DNA from: Amycolatopsis sp. A133
GTDB taxonomy: Bacteria > Actinomycetota > Actinomycetes > Mycobacteriales > Pseudonocardiaceae
Assembly: GCF_031082405.1 (NCBI RefSeq)
Contig: NZ_JAVHJU010000009.1
Location: forward strand, 62,001 to 126,000
DNA length: 64,000 bases
Direction: 5' to 3'
Shown here one piece after another: positions 63,936 through 64,000 of the stretch (positions are counted from its first letter, which is position 1; every line of letters starts with the position of its first letter). The position numbers were made by a program, and so were the translations under genes. The notes under the pieces are model-generated. The model ran no database searches. It was not told the origin of the DNA and worked only from the letters and a program-made list of their open reading frames with translations.

Positions 63936-64000
63936 AAGGAACGCGCCGCGGAGACCGCCTGGCCGGCGTAGGACGGTCCGAACAGGACGGTGTGCACCAG
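63932..64000 (-). CDS. Possible 3' end of a minus-strand gene leaving the window
   Basis: A minus-strand frame enters from base 64000 and ends with a TAG at 63932-63934, encoding LVHTVLFGPSYAGQAVSAAR and SF. It overlaps the nuclease stop codon. Only 22 residues are visible and no family was recognised. Confidence 0.35.
   Translation of the reverse strand: MVHTVLFGPSYAGQAVSAARSF

Overview
The window is very GC-rich with strong codon-position GC bias. It has many 4-nt ATGA/GTGA gene overlaps, GTG/TTG starts, multi-domain regulators and dense accessory catabolic genes. This fits a soil actinomycete, most likely Pseudonocardiaceae (Amycolatopsis-like); the genus is inferred from overall gene style. 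No rRNA, tRNA, CRISPR or intact mobile element was seen. One IS110-type transposase remnant is present.

Layout. 0-4.3 kb is a xylan locus: the 3' end of a GH115 alpha-glucuronidase, a LacI regulator, a secreted GH10 xylanase and a CE4 deacetylase. 4.3-8.6 kb is lipid metabolism: a delta-9-type desaturase, a cold-shock protein, and a methyltransferase plus FAD enzyme pair matching the tmsAB/bfaAB genes for 10-methyl fatty acids. 8.6-10.3 kb holds a coiled-coil protein and a divergent DUF6292-like pair. 10.3-12.1 kb is an S9 peptidase.

12.1-20.8 kb is an aromatic ring-cleavage operon of the homoprotocatechuate (3,4-dihydroxyphenylacetate) type: hpaD, hpaE, a DapA-family lyase, GntR, and an FAH-RraA fusion, with an aldehyde dehydrogenase and a GMC oxidoreductase nearby. 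20.8-35.6 kb is an uncharacterised catabolic and uptake block: hydrolases, two odd aldo/keto reductases, Zn-alcohol dehydrogenase, YtcJ-type amidohydrolase, SDR, oligopeptide-type ABC importer, an OMT-like protein and a TetR regulator. Six copies of one palindrome, TCTAC-N4-GTAGA, lie in its promoters, including that of tetR. This is the best candidate for a previously undescribed regulon in the window.

35.7-48.6 kb holds a second YtcJ amidohydrolase, MoaF, a copper amine oxidase, two SDRs, a branched-chain-type ABC importer with a fused permease-ATPase, a SnoaL-like protein, a second MoaF and a FeaR-like AraC regulator. Together with the ring-cleavage operon this resembles an actinobacterial monoamine route (amine to arylacetaldehyde to arylacetate to ring cleavage).

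48.7-64 kb is CorA, a large soluble hybrid histidine kinase with seven exact 92-residue HAMP repeats, an overlapping ANTAR-GAF-PAS-SpoIIE phosphatase, a Ca2+/cation antiporter, a LysR/pyruvate-oxidase divergent pair, a DUF1989 protein, a repeat-containing membrane protein and a lipoprotein HNH nuclease. Several unusual intergenic repeats occur: 26.7 kb, 44.1-44.4 kb and 57.0-57.2 kb.
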